A stretch of 64,000 bases of DNA from assembly GCA_949752735.1 (NCBI GenBank), contig OX457040.1, positions 8,459,612 to 8,523,611 on the forward strand, written 5' to 3'. Source of the stretch: Lumbricus terrestris. Its lineage: Eukaryota; Annelida; Clitellata; Crassiclitellata; Lumbricidae. The notes below the pieces were generated by a model that was not told the origin of the DNA, searched no databases, and saw nothing but the letters and a program-made list of their open reading frames with translations. Both the position numbers and the translations under genes were made by a program. Every line of letters begins with the position of its first letter. Position 1 is the stretch's first letter. Shown here in pieces: positions 45,215 through 57,126 of the stretch.

Positions 45215-46485
45215 GTAAGTGAAGTCATTCGTCAGAGTAGTGTGTCATTGTGGCAAAAAGAACATTAACACTTTGGCGACGTGAGTGTACAACCTTAGAT
45301 GAAGAAGTGCCTTTGAAACCGTTGCAACTGGTCGTTAAAATATGGTTGCTGTACTTAGTACATGGAATCGACTTGCAATCGACTTGAGACCATATTATTA
45401 CTTGCACTGGACCCGAGTACCGAAGCGTTTGATTAATCTCTACTTGTTACTTAAAGTATCTTGAAGCTACTTTCTAACCATATCAAGCATTAGAATACAA
45501 AGTCTAACGGAGCAGCAATATAGAAATTGATGCATAGTTCAGTAGGTTAGTACCGTAGTTAAAATTCATTGGATGACTCAGCCATTGACACCAGACCTTC
45601 CAGTCTTTGTCTTATCATATTACGTCAATTTGTATAACTATGTCTGATCTTTATTTATTCTACCCTGCATGACTTCATCCAGCATAATGTTTCGTTTTGG
45701 CAATGCGATTCAGGAACTCTGAACACTTTGTCAAACACCAAACCGGGGCGGGATTTCGCTGAGTCCTGAGTTGCACATGCGTGCGAGAGTTGTGCAGTCG
45801 ATATAGGTCGACCGAATGCAAACATGGCTTATGACTTATCAAACCAGTTGAGAATCATATGCTCACGGACAGGAATGCGATGTTCTGAAAAGTTTTAGCA
45901 GAGTTTTCGTAGATTCCCTACAATATATAGGACTGGAAAACTAAGCTACTCTTCGTCAAGCCACACGACTACATGACTCATGAACTTATGTAGCGCCTAG
46001 TCTGGACTCGAATGCGAAACGACTCTGTATGAACCGTTTTGGTATTATCATAATTTCAGCTAACTGCACTACGATGCTCATGACTACGCTACAATGTACT
46101 AGCGTACAAAGGGACCGAAACCAAGTCAACTCCATCCGGCGTCGTCCATGTATAAAGTCTTCTTGCGATACTCCACAGCGCAATGTACGACGCCACGCTG
46201 GACTATTTGGCTAGGCCCGCATTAAAGTGGGTGCTAAGGGTGCTGCAGCAACCTAGCCCGCAGTTATGAGGTTCCGCTGTCATAAATATGGACAGATGGG
46301 TTGCCAGAGTTGGTGAGCTGGTGGATAATCGCATAAATCAGACCAACACTAGCTTTAATGCAGTCTTGAATGTGGCATTATAATTTCAACACACAGCAAC
46401 ACTAATTTGCGACACAGTACATGTACATGTACATAATACATTGCATAACAGGATCTTACTAGAAACAGTGATTTTTCATATTCAG
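45215..46485. other. Gene B intron 1
   Basis: No inserted element is clearly recognised. The antisense exon-2 fragments seen in gene A intron 1 are absent. Confidence 0.6.
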
Positions 46486-46721
46486 CGGGTGGAAGTGAAT
46501 TCTTCCTACGTCTATTCGGCTTATCTGGACGATCGTCTGGCACCGGATGTTGATCCAAAGGCACTTCCGGTGGTTCGGATCTTCACCGCTCTGCCAAGAA
46601 AATTAGTCGACCAAGCAATGAAAAGCTGGCACTGTTTGTTCTGGTACGAAATGGTAGATCTACCACTCGTCATGCCGGTGGTCGATATTACGAATCTTGA
46701 TGTCATGGACACAGGTCATAG
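46486..46721 (+). CDS. GT92 gene B, exon 2
   Basis: Follows CATATTCAG. Encodes RVEVNSSYVYSAYLDDRL, ALPVVRIFTALPRKLV and SWHCLFWYEMV, the start of the GT92 domain. It is 236 nt, phase 0 in, two bases left over before donor GTCGGT, matching the phase 2 acceptor at 47576 (AG|G, Arg). Confidence 0.85.
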
Positions 46722-47575
46722 GTCGGTATTAGGGGCCTATACTTGAGTCAGTCATTTAAATTACAAAACTTCTATAGCGCCATTCCGAAACAAACACTTA
46801 TAAGAGATCAGGATTTCTTATGGGCGTTTCTTTTCACGGCGAGATGTATTCGGCACGGTAGCCGATTAGTTAAAGAGGTAGCCTTGTAGCACAGGGCGCA
46901 AAGTTTCAGTCTCCTATCCTCCCTGCAGATGAAACCGTCACTGATTCAGGAGCATTGAGCAATAAGCAATTATTAAGCATGTTTCCCATTTGTAAACACA
47001 TTCATCGCCCACACCTTTCTGTTGTATGATCGTCTGTGTTCTTTTGAACTTTGAAGGCGGGTGATATAAAATGCAGATTGATATTGTGTCATATGCAGTT
47101 CTCCTGTATCAGCTGCATCTGCACCATTATTGGATCACAAACACCTTGATGTCATTGCATCAGATGATGTTTTATCAAATCCAGTCCGCCAAAGCCAGGA
47201 TGGTTTGCTCCTCTTCTGTGCCAGATCAGAAACAGAACCCGAACCCCAAAGACGATTACTAAGGATCCAACTGTTTTTAGAAATCAACACAACAGGAGTT
47301 ACTAATTACCCTTTTATTAAGAAACACACACACCCTCCATATATAGCATACTCTCCACCCGTACTCACGACCGCGTGCTACCAGTCGAGGGCATGAATTG
47401 ATACGCATTGATAGGATGGGGGTTTCTCCTTTAAACTGTGTCATAAAATTATAATATGATGCCTGAACACAAGTGAGCGATTATAAATTGTTTAGTTAAA
47501 CACAAACAGTAGACTCACTTTCATACTTTAAGCCTATGTCTTGAAATGTGTGCAATTCTGAACGTCTGATTTCAG
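46722..47575. other. Gene B intron 2
   Basis: Near 46855-46930 there is a weak tRNA-like phrase (CGGTAGCCGATTAGTTAAAG ... GTTTCAGTCTCC), possibly a decayed SINE. No gene within. Confidence 0.5.
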
Positions 47576-48563
47576 GATCATGTCTACAATGGTACTGTGT
47601 AGTCTTCCGACCACCTCAACAAGTTCACCACCCTCCGCCGTGTCCTTGGTGAGCGATATCTGCGAGGGTCCACAAAATCATCTGCCCGTCACAGATCTCA
47701 GAGATTGGAGACGGACCTTTGAAAAGCTGTCTTCAAATGGAAGTAGCACATTTTTCTATGATAACAACAAGGTCTCCAATTACACCATCTGCGTTCCGCC
47801 GATATTCGGAGACTCTATCAAAACGGTGGAAGTAATCGAATTCATCGAATTGAATAGATTACTCGGAGCAGACAAGTTCATGTTTTACCTGCAGTCCCCC
47901 ATACCAGAACTGAGCTCATGTCTCCGATACTACTCCAACGTTGGACGTGTAGAACTCAACAGTATGGTACTTCCATATAACAAGGAGGACATCCACTACC
48001 ACGGTCAGATTCTGGCTCAGAACGATTGTCTGTTCCGGGTGATGTACCGGACAAAGTACGTCATCAACCAGGATTTGGACGAATTTATTGTTCCAACACA
48101 GACCACAGACTGGACAACAATGCTGGACCTCATTCACAAGAATAAGCAATTTGGAGATGCAGATAGAATAGCTTCTTACAATTTCCGAAATCTTTTCTTC
48201 CGGCTTCAAGAACCCAGTGAGTTGTCACTAAACGAGCCGTTCAGAGTGAAGGATTACGAGCTGAAGACGTTGACGAAGACGATATGTTCTGATAAGTTGA
48301 GCCCTTGGAAGTATAGGTCAAAGGTTATGGGTCGACCGGAGAGACTTATCATTTGGCATGTTCATGAGATTTATGACAGTAGTCTCGTGAGGAAGGGAGA
48401 CGTAAATGCTTTGATTGGCGAAGGTGATGGTCTACTATTTCATTATCGAGAATTAGATCAGGAATATTCTAGCAACACGACCAATCGTCGAATGTGGAGA
48501 TATCAGAGACAGCTCTTCAACAACGTTGAATCACGAACAAGGTCGTCAGACTGTCGAACGTAG
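47576..48563 (+). CDS. GT92 gene B, exon 3 (catalytic domain)
   Basis: A 988-nt terminal exon after TTTCAG. Encodes SNYTICVPPIFGDSIKTVEV, FMFYLQSPIPELSSCLRYYS, DxD as VINQDLDEFIVP, RLIIWHVHEIYDSSLV, LFHYREL and C-terminal SSDCRT then TAG. It is more diverged from the rest (DWRRTFEKLSS for ERRRNFERSSS; VGRVELNSMVLPYNKED), but all motif residues are kept, so it is probably functional. Membrane topology and Golgi location are inferred from exon 1. Confidence 0.92.
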
Positions 48564-48823
48564 GCTAACTGTCGGACTTGTTGCCATTTCTTAATTCGTG
48601 CATCGCATATCTGCCAATTCACATAGCAACAGCTTTTCCATTTTTGTTAAATGCAAAGAAATTTTAAAGTCTGCCTTTCTGCTTCTCCGTGTCTGGATGT
48701 CTGTTATAATTATTTGCGTATTAGTTGTGATTGCGCTGATAATGGTGGTAATATTGATGATCTGATTTTGTCGATGAATTAGTTATCATGATCATAATGA
48801 AGAAGAAACTGTTGCTGTTGTGC

Positions 48824-48864
<41 letters not shown>

Positions 48865-48884
48865 ATGATGATGACGACGACGAC

Positions 48885-48948
<64 letters not shown>

Positions 48949-49160
48949 GTAAGGATGACGGTGATGATGATGATTGAAAAGTGATCAAGCTTGGTGCAGG
49001 TCCTATTTCCTGTGGAAGCCGGATCCCAGTGATCCGTAAATTTCCAGCTAAATAGGGATATAAAATTTTTTTAACAGGAATTTTCTGACGTCTAGTGACC
49101 CTTGTCGCACCCGCACATGGTACAATCTAAGATTGGGATCTCGCTAAGTTACAGTTGTTT
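48564..49160. other. 3' flank of gene B
   Basis: Holds the conserved GT92 3' flank (AAGAAATTTTAAAGTCTGCC near 48655, not a consensus polyadenylation signal) and the trinucleotide tract at 48818-48975. No gene. Confidence 0.5.
48818..48975. repeat. (GCT)n-(GAT)n tract
   Basis: GCT units followed by GAT/GAC units over about 150 bp, downstream of gene B. Confidence 0.95.
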
Positions 49161-49619
49161 CCGGTGACACGAAACGGAGTATCCCCCCTGAAAGCTATCC
49201 GGGGGGGGGGTGAATTAATCTATCTCTCCGGATGGAATTAACCGGTCTATACTATCCGGGGGGGATAAACCATTCTATCCCCTTTTTTTGAAAAATGCGC
49301 ATAATAAAAAATTTATGCTGTAATCAAAATTCAAAGTGACTCTAATTGTTTTAAGTGTCCTAAGCAATGCTCAGATAAAGGCAACGCGAATTTATTTAGT
49401 GACTCTGAGTGTTCTTAAGTGTTCTAAATGTTTTAAGTGCTCTAAAACAGGGCAAAACAAATTATCTAGTAGGAATAAACATACCTGTTAGTGTTATTGT
49501 TCAAAACAAAGCAGATGAAAATCAATTTGCAAAAAAATACACGCGGAAGCGGTTTTATCGACTTTTTAATTTGGGGGGGATACGATTAATACGGGGGATA
49601 CTCTATTTCGTGACGCCGG
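49161..49619. mobile_element. Terminal-inverted-repeat element, about 460 bp
   Basis: The left end CCGGTGACACGAAACGGAGT and right end TCTATTTCGTGACGCCGG are inverted copies with a few mismatches, next to GTATCCCCC and GGGGGATAC. The interior has CTATCCGGGG repeats. A TSD was not recognised, so the superfamily is uncertain. Confidence 0.6.
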
Positions 49620-49662
49620 CACAAAGAATTATTAGGCACTTTCGAGACCATGTAGAATTTTG

Positions 49663-50678
49663 TAAAGGGGTCATTGCATAGTTGCGTAACGCCGAAAATG
49701 ACCGTTTTTTGCTCACTCAACGCCGTAGCTAGGTGGTGCTTTGAGTGTTTTGGGTGTTTGTACACCTCCCGAAATGAAATACCATAAAAATAAAATAATG
49801 CATATACTAGCACATTATGTAAGAACTACAGTGTGTAATAAATTTGCCGTCCAGAGCCCGCTACGAGAGCTCACGGCGCATCTCTTAACACCTCAGTCAA
49901 TTGATCCGATTGCTTGTGGAAAGTTGTGGACTTGTTTCATGGTTGGTTGAGTAAACAACCCCCCCCCCACGAAAGAAAATCCTGGCTACGGCCTTGGACC
50001 CATCCGCCCACCCTGTAACGCTTCGTAACGTTTCCCTTGACCCACCCGCCCGCCCCAGCGTTCCGTAACTATTGTTGCGAAAAATTAGTTCAGATTTAGA
50101 GTCTATGCCTATGTGAACGCAAAATTATAATTATTGTCATAGCGAATTTAATATAGTCTAGCATGTAAATAATAATTTGACAGTAGGCTAGGCTTAAAAT
50201 ATACAGATTGATTCATTTAGTCTATATAATTGTACAAATGACAGTCATGTTTAAATGCAATTTTAACAGTTTTACATTAAGAGCAAAATATTACACACTG
50301 CTGAAAAGTAAGTAGGCCTATCACGTATTATATTGCTATTTAACAATTAATCAAAATTAAGCTGAAGTAATTACCTTCTTACTCTGTGCACTTCGATAAT
50401 CATATTTGATTAGGCTAATAGAAATAATGCTTAGCTTTGTTGAGCATCAATTTTAAATGTTTGAAATTCCTGTCCACTAAGTATAATAGGTAATTTCATT
50501 ATCTTGATGATGTTTATGGATGGGAGGGGATGGGTATTGAAAAGGTTGTGATGATGATGTTTACGAACATTGGTCCAAAAGGCTACTGATGCGTCAAGTC
50601 AAGTCAACGTTGATTTACACACGCTTATATCTAATCCTTAGCTACAAGTCATGTACCAACCAACTTACAATTGTATAA

Positions 50679-50711
<33 letters not shown>

Positions 50712-51080
50712 TGTATGTATGTAGGCTATGTAGGCATAATTATGGTCATAGTGGTTCTTCGATATCAGGAATCCAAGGTCTACTTCGTCAGCATCTATCA
50801 AAATCCAAACAATTCGAACAGCGGTTTCCGGTTTACACAAATAGAAGAACAGATTTCTTGACCTGAAATTTCACTGGTGTTTGTTGCCCCGGATCTTCTT
50901 TCGACATAATTTATTATAGGCCTACTTCGGCTAGGTTTTAATTCAATTCAACGAAGTTTAAGCTTCGATCACATGTCTAAAGTGTCATTCGATGCCCATT
51001 TGAAATTCATTTCATTCAATTACCCCAATTACCCCACCCACCCTCACTCGAGCGTTACGTAATTATGCAATGACCCCTTA
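49663..51080. mobile_element. Terminal-inverted-repeat element, about 1.4 kb
   Basis: The left end TAAAGGGGTCATTGCATAG and right end TTATGCAATGACCCCTTA are inverted copies, extended by GCGTAACGC and GCGTTACG. No transposase is seen. Another element related to the one at 55176 seems to lie within it (CAACGCCGTAGCTAGG near 49718 to GGCTACGGCCTTG near 49995), without a clear TSD. Confidence 0.55.
50684..50724. repeat. (GTAT)n tetranucleotide tract
   Basis: About ten GTAT units. Confidence 0.95.
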
Positions 51081-51176
51081 GTCACAATGAAATCCCATTT
51101 CATTCTTCTTTTATCCATTGTGGAAAAAAGCCTGCTTTTGAAACCATTCCTCGTATGGCATCATAACAGTAGCCAT

Positions 51177-51535
51177 CAGTGGCGGCGCCATGGGGGCTAG
51201 GAGGGCTAGGCCCCCCCCATAAAACGTCGTCAGGTTTTTTGCACAGGGAAAATGAAATATTTTCATGAGATTTGGACTAAGCCCCCCCCTCCTAGAAAAG
51301 TCATCAGGATTTTTGAGGAACAGGGGAAATGAAATATTTTCTTATTTTCTTGAGAATTTCGACCGAACGCCTAAAAAAGATCGTTCAGGTTTTGAGATGT
51401 TTTCTTGAGATTTTGGCCAAATGACTAAAAAAAGGTCGTCAGAAATTTTGGGGAATGAAAATTGAAAATTTCCTCCGCGATTCGTCCCTCTCAATCAGCC
51501 CCCCTCCCCCAACTGAAATCCTGTCGCCGTCACTG
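51177..51535. mobile_element. hAT-type element, CAGTGGCGGCGCC family (longer copy)
   Basis: The 359-bp element has ends CAGTGGCGGCGCCATGG and CTGTCGCCGTCACTG and a perfect TSD GTAGCCAT (51169-51176 and 51536-51543). Relative of 20012-20211. Confidence 0.88.
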
Positions 51536-51817
51536 GTAGCCATCTCATGAGTTTAATGGTTCTCTATGGCATATGATCAATTAGCCATGTTGTAGTAAGA
51601 GTTGCGAACTTGCACACAATGTTCAAATGCATATATTATGCATTGTCTTAAAGCTGTCAGTTTCTATCTTCTTAAAAATCATTTTTATCTTACCACGAGT
51701 GGGCATTGCCTTTCTTGCTAGCCTATCACACTTCAAAGCTTGTTGCAATACATCCTGATAAGGCACACACCTGATATAAGCTCAATGTCTTAATCTAATA
51801 ATTGAAATGCCTGTGAT

Positions 51818-52943
51818 GGCGCCGTAACAAAACGGCGCAGGACAAAACGCGCCGACATAACGGCGCCGACAAAACGGCGCCGACATAACGGCGCAATTCA
51901 AAGTACCCCGACAAAACGGCGCCGACAATACGGCGCAGTACAAAGATTATGATACCCGTCTAGTGATTGTTTGCTTATTCAAGAGCAAACTCACTACGAA
52001 TTCAAGATTATGAGATATCGTTCCGGATTCCGGCAACTAGGAGCACACCCACGTCAGAATACATCTATGCGTTAAAATAGAAGTCGGATTGATACAAAAT
52101 CATTCTTTCTTAAGTAGAATTCGGATTGATGAAAAAAAATTCGATTCAATTGAAGCTGGATTGAAGAAAATAATCTTGCTTAAATGGAAGCTGGATGAAT
52201 GGAAACAGTCTAGCTTAAATGGAAGCTGGATTGAATAAAATATTCTTGCTTAAAAGGAAGCTGGATTGAAAAAAATAGTCTTGCCTAACTGGAAGCTGGA
52301 TTGAAGAAAATATTCTTGCTTAAATGGAAGCTAGAGTGAAGAAAATATTCTTGCTTAAATGGAAGCTGGATTGAAGAAAATATTCTTGCTTAAATGGAAG
52401 CTGGATTGAAAAAAATATTCTGTCTTAAATTGGAGCTGGATTGATGAAAATAATCTTGCTTAAATGGAAGCTGGATGAATGAAAACAGTCTTGCTTAAAT
52501 GGAAGCTGGATTGAATCAAGTATTCTTGCTTAAATGGAAGCTGGATTGAAGAAAATATTCTTGCTTAAGCAATACTGTTTCCATTCATCCAGCTTCAAAA
52601 TATTAAATGGAAGCTGGAGTGAAGAAAATATTCTTGCTTAAATGGAAGCTGGATTGAAGAAAATATTCTTGCTTAAATGGAAGCTGGATTGAAGAAAATA
52701 TTCTGGCTTAAATTGGAGCTGGATTGATGAAAAATAATAGAAATTTAAATGGAAGTTGGATTGATAATTAGAATATATTTTTGCTGCTTCTGCTATCAAA
52801 CTACTAAAATCCATTGTTTTTTTAGTTCAGTTTGCGCCGTTATGTCGGCGCCGTTTTGTTACCGCGCCGTTTTGTTACCGCGCCGTTTTGTCGGCGCCGT
52901 TATGTCGGCGCCGTTTTGTCCTGCGCCGTTTTGTCAGCGCACC
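51818..52943. mobile_element. Foldback-type element with 9-bp TSD
   Basis: The 1126-bp element is flanked by a perfect 9-bp TSD GCCTGTGAT (51809-51817 and 52944-52952). Both ends are long inverted repeats (about 51818-51940 and 52834-52943) made of short tandem units, GGCGCCGACAAAAC and GGCGCCGACATAAC. The centre is a 35-bp minisatellite. Long repeat-built termini are the hallmark of foldback elements, and the 9-bp TSD suggests mobilisation by a Mutator-like transposase (inference). No coding capacity. Confidence 0.9.
52085..52765. repeat. 35-bp minisatellite inside the foldback element
   Basis: About 18 units of TTAAATGGAAGCTGGATT plus GAAGAAAATATTCTTGC. One unit near 52566-52600 is inverted (TTTCCATTCATCCAGCTTC). 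Confidence 0.93.
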
Positions 52944-52965
52944 GCCTGTGATTTTTATTCGACTT

Positions 52966-53782
52966 ACAACAGACTGCATGTAGCGCTTGTGTGATATCAC
53001 TTTTTCCTTATCTATTTACTGAAGCAATAAGTCCTATTATAATAGCTGAGTCTAGCAGGCGTAGGTCTACCTTTGAACCAGCACTGAGGAGGAGGAGTAC
53101 AGGTAGCCTGGGCCTTATCAGAGACAAGACACACCAACTGATCAACATACAGGTTGACGTGCGTCAGAATTCAGTCTATAGGCGTATTATATTGCAGGAC
53201 TAAATCGGGACTAAAGCAGGTCTATGTCGAACTTGAACTACGTCTGTAGCAGATAAGTTTTGAACCTAAATTAGATATCTAGCTGTCTGTTAACTGTAGG
53301 ATTTGGACGCGGAAGAGATTGCGTGTGAAGAATGGTGCTTTCGCTCATCTACACAACGTTGTCAGCGAAGCTGCTAGATTTCATTTACCTTGATGCATAG
53401 GTGAAGAGAGTTGATTAGACCAGCCCTCGTGAATAAGCTGGTGCCCTGCTCTTGGCTTTCGAGTGGCGCTTCAGAAATTCGAAGATTACGAATACTATTA
53501 TTGCGAGGTCAGATTTGGCGTTGAACGAGGGCAAAAAATCTTGCGTTAATCATGACCGCAATTTGACATTAGTTCATCTGAATGGAAGCTCTATGCTAAT
53601 TTAAATATCTATGTGAAATATATCATGGTTTCACTTAAAATCTTGATTTTTAACATCTAGATTTTTACATCTGCAAAATTTATCAATTTTAACCTACAAG
53701 TTTATATATGCACATTTTAATATGAAGTTACGATTAGATCACGTTAATGCTGAAATTTGAAAATTTAATATGAATTGGGGAG
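52966..53782. other. Intergenic, 5' flank of gene C
   Basis: No gene seen. It shares blocks with the upstream region of gene B, as noted for 43087-44600. Confidence 0.45.
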
Positions 53783-54110
<328 letters not shown>

Positions 54111-54557
54111 TTAAATGTGTGTGTCATGGCATCGCTAAAAGGACAAGCTTAATTGAATAATAACCTTAACATAATAATTATTATGTCAGCATTATGCTAC
54201 TTAGACCATAATAGACGAAAATGAGAGCATGCTACTATAGCAGGCCACTTTGTTTGGAACGATATCAAATGGCTGTCTGGGCCTTTTAACCAACCTCACC
54301 CACCCTATACCTGACTCATTCACTTGCGCCGAGTCATATTTTATCGGTCTGTGTCCAAGAAATAGTCAAACAACACACGACTTCCTGCATGAAACTGAAG
54401 TCAACAACAATTGATAAGACTGGACCTGAACTATCGAACGTTGACGCCACAAAAAGCGATCTTCGATAAGCAGCATATACCTACAATGAGCTCAGCAAAA
54501 ATAGGTTCCATCACACGAGACTTATAAGTTGTGATTCTATACGATGTTAATCGAAAA
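54111..54557. other. Immediate 5' flank of gene C, no element seen
   Basis: Probable promoter and 5' untranslated region by position; no core promoter motif can be assigned with confidence. Confidence 0.35.
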
Positions 54558-54887
54558 ATGAAAGACTCTTCTGGAAGGTCTGTCTTGTCTACCTTTCGCG
54601 TCGCACGACTTTGTTTCCTTGGTCGAAATAAAGCACGTCGCTGTTTGGCGTTGGTTTTTGTATTGCTATTCGTCGCTGGTCTTGTCTTGTTTAGCCAGCA
54701 AGTAGGTCATAGGCCTATTGAAAGTTCTGTGAATTTCACGGTTCGTACCGACAGTCTCGGCAACAGGTCTGTCGAGAGCATGCAGCAAAGATTTGGAGAC
54801 TTACACAAAGATTTCTCGTCTGAGGTCAAGTACAAGTATGTTAAACCGACGATTTCCTTTGGCAGATCGAGTGGCAGTGACTTTCAG
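54558..54887 (+). CDS. GT92 gene C, exon 1 (cytosolic tail, membrane anchor, stem)
   Basis: The ATG at 54558 starts MKDSSGRSVLSTFRVARLCF. An earlier ATG at 54544 is out of frame. Basic RNKARR precedes a hydrophobic helix (CLALVFVLLFVAGLVLF, about residues 28-44), then a stem with NFT and NRS sequons and QRFGDLHKDF. It is 330 nt, ending phase 0 at CAG|GTAAGA. The predicted three-exon protein is 518 aa. Confidence 0.85.
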
Positions 54888-55987
54888 GTAAGAGAAGTTT
54901 ACGCCCATCTGTCAAAATCGTACATGACAGGCAAGATACCTTAAAACATATAACCTAATGCCTATCCCAGATATTGTGCTATGCTCTTGTACTAGAACTC
55001 GACTTGAAACCAAAGAAGTATATTTACTTCAGACCTATCATTGGCCTACTTGTACTTTGTAAAAATGTTTGAAACAAGAGAAGGCAGCTTTGAGTTGCCA
55101 TAAAGTAGTAGGCCTATTTAGTCAGTATTCTATCCTTTAACCATGCCAGTAAACACCAAACCAATGCAGTTGTGCCAAGGCCCTAGCTAAGGGGGTGTTT
55201 GGGGTGTTTGAACACCCCCCGAAAAAGAAACTGTGAAAAATAAAATAATGCATTTACGATCAATGATGTAAAAACCATGAAATAAAACCATGAAAACACC
55301 CCGAAATGGAAAAATGTAAAAAAGAAGATAAATTGGTGAAACACCCCCGAAATCAAATCCTGGCTACGGCCTTGAGTTGTGCTCACATAAATCGATGCAT
55401 AGTCCAATAGGTCAATAGGTCAATAGCTCCGAAGGTTCCCCGAAACGAATCGGACGGACGCCACGAATTAATCTGACGATTGAGATCAGATCCTCCTCTT
55501 ATTAACTTGGACTCTTCTGGGTAGACTACCTTGACGGGGCGCTATGTAAAACTTATTTAATAACCGTTATAGGAATAATAAAAACTAAGCATAACACTAA
55601 CTTGCAAGTCATAAATTTATACTATGATATTCTACAAAACAATTACTTAGGTTGGCTCCTCGTTATTTTTGGCGATGCACTTGTTCCCCATGGTCCACTC
55701 CGACTCTTTCTGCACATCTCAAAACTGTCCGTTTTAGCTTAACTGGGGTCGGGAGCGCTTCTGAGTAGTCGCTTTGAGGAGGCGATATATAGATCCTCGT
55801 AATGAATGAATGAATATGCTGCATAATAATATAATGGAATTATGCAATGCTACCATTTCAATAGACTGCAACACTAAAAAAAGTATAAATAATTTATACC
55901 TTTTTAGTATTTTTTATTATTAGCATTTGCCTACTACCATAAACAGCGATCTTCACTTGAGACACAGTGTTCTTCTTATATATTCAG
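54888..55987. other. Gene C intron 1
   Basis: Contains a hAT miniature element (55176-55374) and, near 55745-55815, a LINE/SINE-type 3' end (GGGAGCGCTTCTGAGTAG with an AATGAATGAATGAA tail). Confidence 0.7.
55176..55374. mobile_element. hAT-type miniature element, CAAGGCCNTAGC family
   Basis: The 199-bp element has ends CAAGGCCCTAGCTAAGG and GGCTACGGCCTTG and a perfect TSD AGTTGTGC (55168-55175 and 55375-55382). Confidence 0.88.
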
Positions 55988-56226
55988 CCAGTGGAAGTGA
56001 ATTCTTCTTCCTACGTCTATTCTGCTTATCTGGACGATCGTCTGGCACCGGATGTTGATCCAAAGGCACTTCCGGTGGTTCGGATCTTCACGGCTCTGCC
56101 AAGGAAATTGGTTGACCAAGCCAGGAGAAGCTGGCAGTGTCTGTTCTGGTACGAAATGGTCGATCGACCCCTCGTCATGCCGGTGGCTGGCGTAACGCAA
56201 CTCGATTTCTTGGACGGAACGAGTAG
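55988..56226 (+). CDS. GT92 gene C, exon 2
   Basis: Follows TATTCAG. Encodes PVEVNSSSYVYSAYLDDRL, ALPVVRIFTALPRKLV and SWQCLFWYEMV. It is 239 nt, entering phase 0 and leaving AG before donor GTCAGT, in phase with the acceptor at 60947. Intron 2 is 4.7 kb, expanded by a polypyrimidine tract, a LINE and a SINE. Confidence 0.85.
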
Positions 56227-56369
56227 GTCAGTACACATTACTGGTGCCTGCAATCAGAAATTGAATCCACAGCGATGACGAAGATAAGCAGATAAGACGA
56301 GCTACATGTGTGATTCACGGAAGTTGATTAAATATAGAGCACTTTTGTAGCGCAATGCGAACGAGTTCT

Positions 56370-57126
56370 AACATCCTCTTCCTGTTTCTCCTTCCCCTAC
56401 TCCTCTTCATCCTCCCCTACTCCTCCTCTTCTTCCTCCTATTCCTCCTTCTTTTCCTCTTCATCCTCCCCTCTTCCTCCTCCTCCTCTTCTTCCTCCTAT
56501 TCCTCCTTCTTTTCCTCTTCCTCCTCCATCCCCTCATACTCCTCCTCTTTCTCTTCCTCCTTTTCCTTTTCCCCCTCCTCCTCCACCTCCTCGCCTTCCT
56601 CCTCCCATCCTTCACTCCTCCTCCACCATCTCCTCTTTCTATTCCACCTTCGCTTCCTCCTCTTTCTCCTTCTCCTCCACCTCCTCCTCCACCTCCTCCT
56701 CTTCCTCCTCATACTGCCCCTCTTTCTCTTCCTCTTCCTCCCCTTCCTTCTCCTCATCCTCGCCTTCCTCCTCCTTCTCCTCCTCCTCCACCTCCTCCTC
56801 CTCCACCTCCTCCTCTTGCTCCTCATACTGCCCCTCTTTCTCTTCCTCTTCCTCCCCTTTCTTCTCCTCATCCTCGCCTTCCTCCTCCTTCTCCTCCTCC
56901 TCCACCTCCTCCTCCTCCACCTCCTCCTCTTCCTCCTCATACTGCCCCTCTTTCTCTTCCTCTTCCTCCCCTTCCTTCTCTTCATCCTCGCCTTCCTCCT
57001 CCTTCTCCTCCTCCTCCACCTCCACCTCCTACACCACCTCCTCTTCCTATTCAACCTCCTCTTCTTCCTCCTTCTCCTCCACCTCCACCTCCTCCTCCAC
57101 CACCTCCCTCTCCTCCTCTTCCTCGT
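56370..57126. repeat. Polypyrimidine tract (CTC/CTT/CCT) with 114-bp repeat
   Basis: About 750 bp of nearly pure pyrimidine on the + strand within gene C intron 2. CATACTGCCCCTC recurs at 56710, 56824 and 56938, so a 114-bp unit is tandemly repeated three times. The open frames (poly-Ser on +, poly-Arg/Glu on -) are composition artefacts. Confidence 0.95.

Noticed and set aside
44881..45268. Gene B exon 1 read through as a complete 128-aa protein
   Set aside because: A consensus donor (CAG|GTAAGT) at 45214 and the same layout in genes A and C show that the frame after it is intron.
51818..52943. CRISPR-like array (regular repeats of 35 bp)
   Set aside because: The units are contiguous without unique spacers, and the whole is bounded by inverted repeats and a 9-bp TSD.
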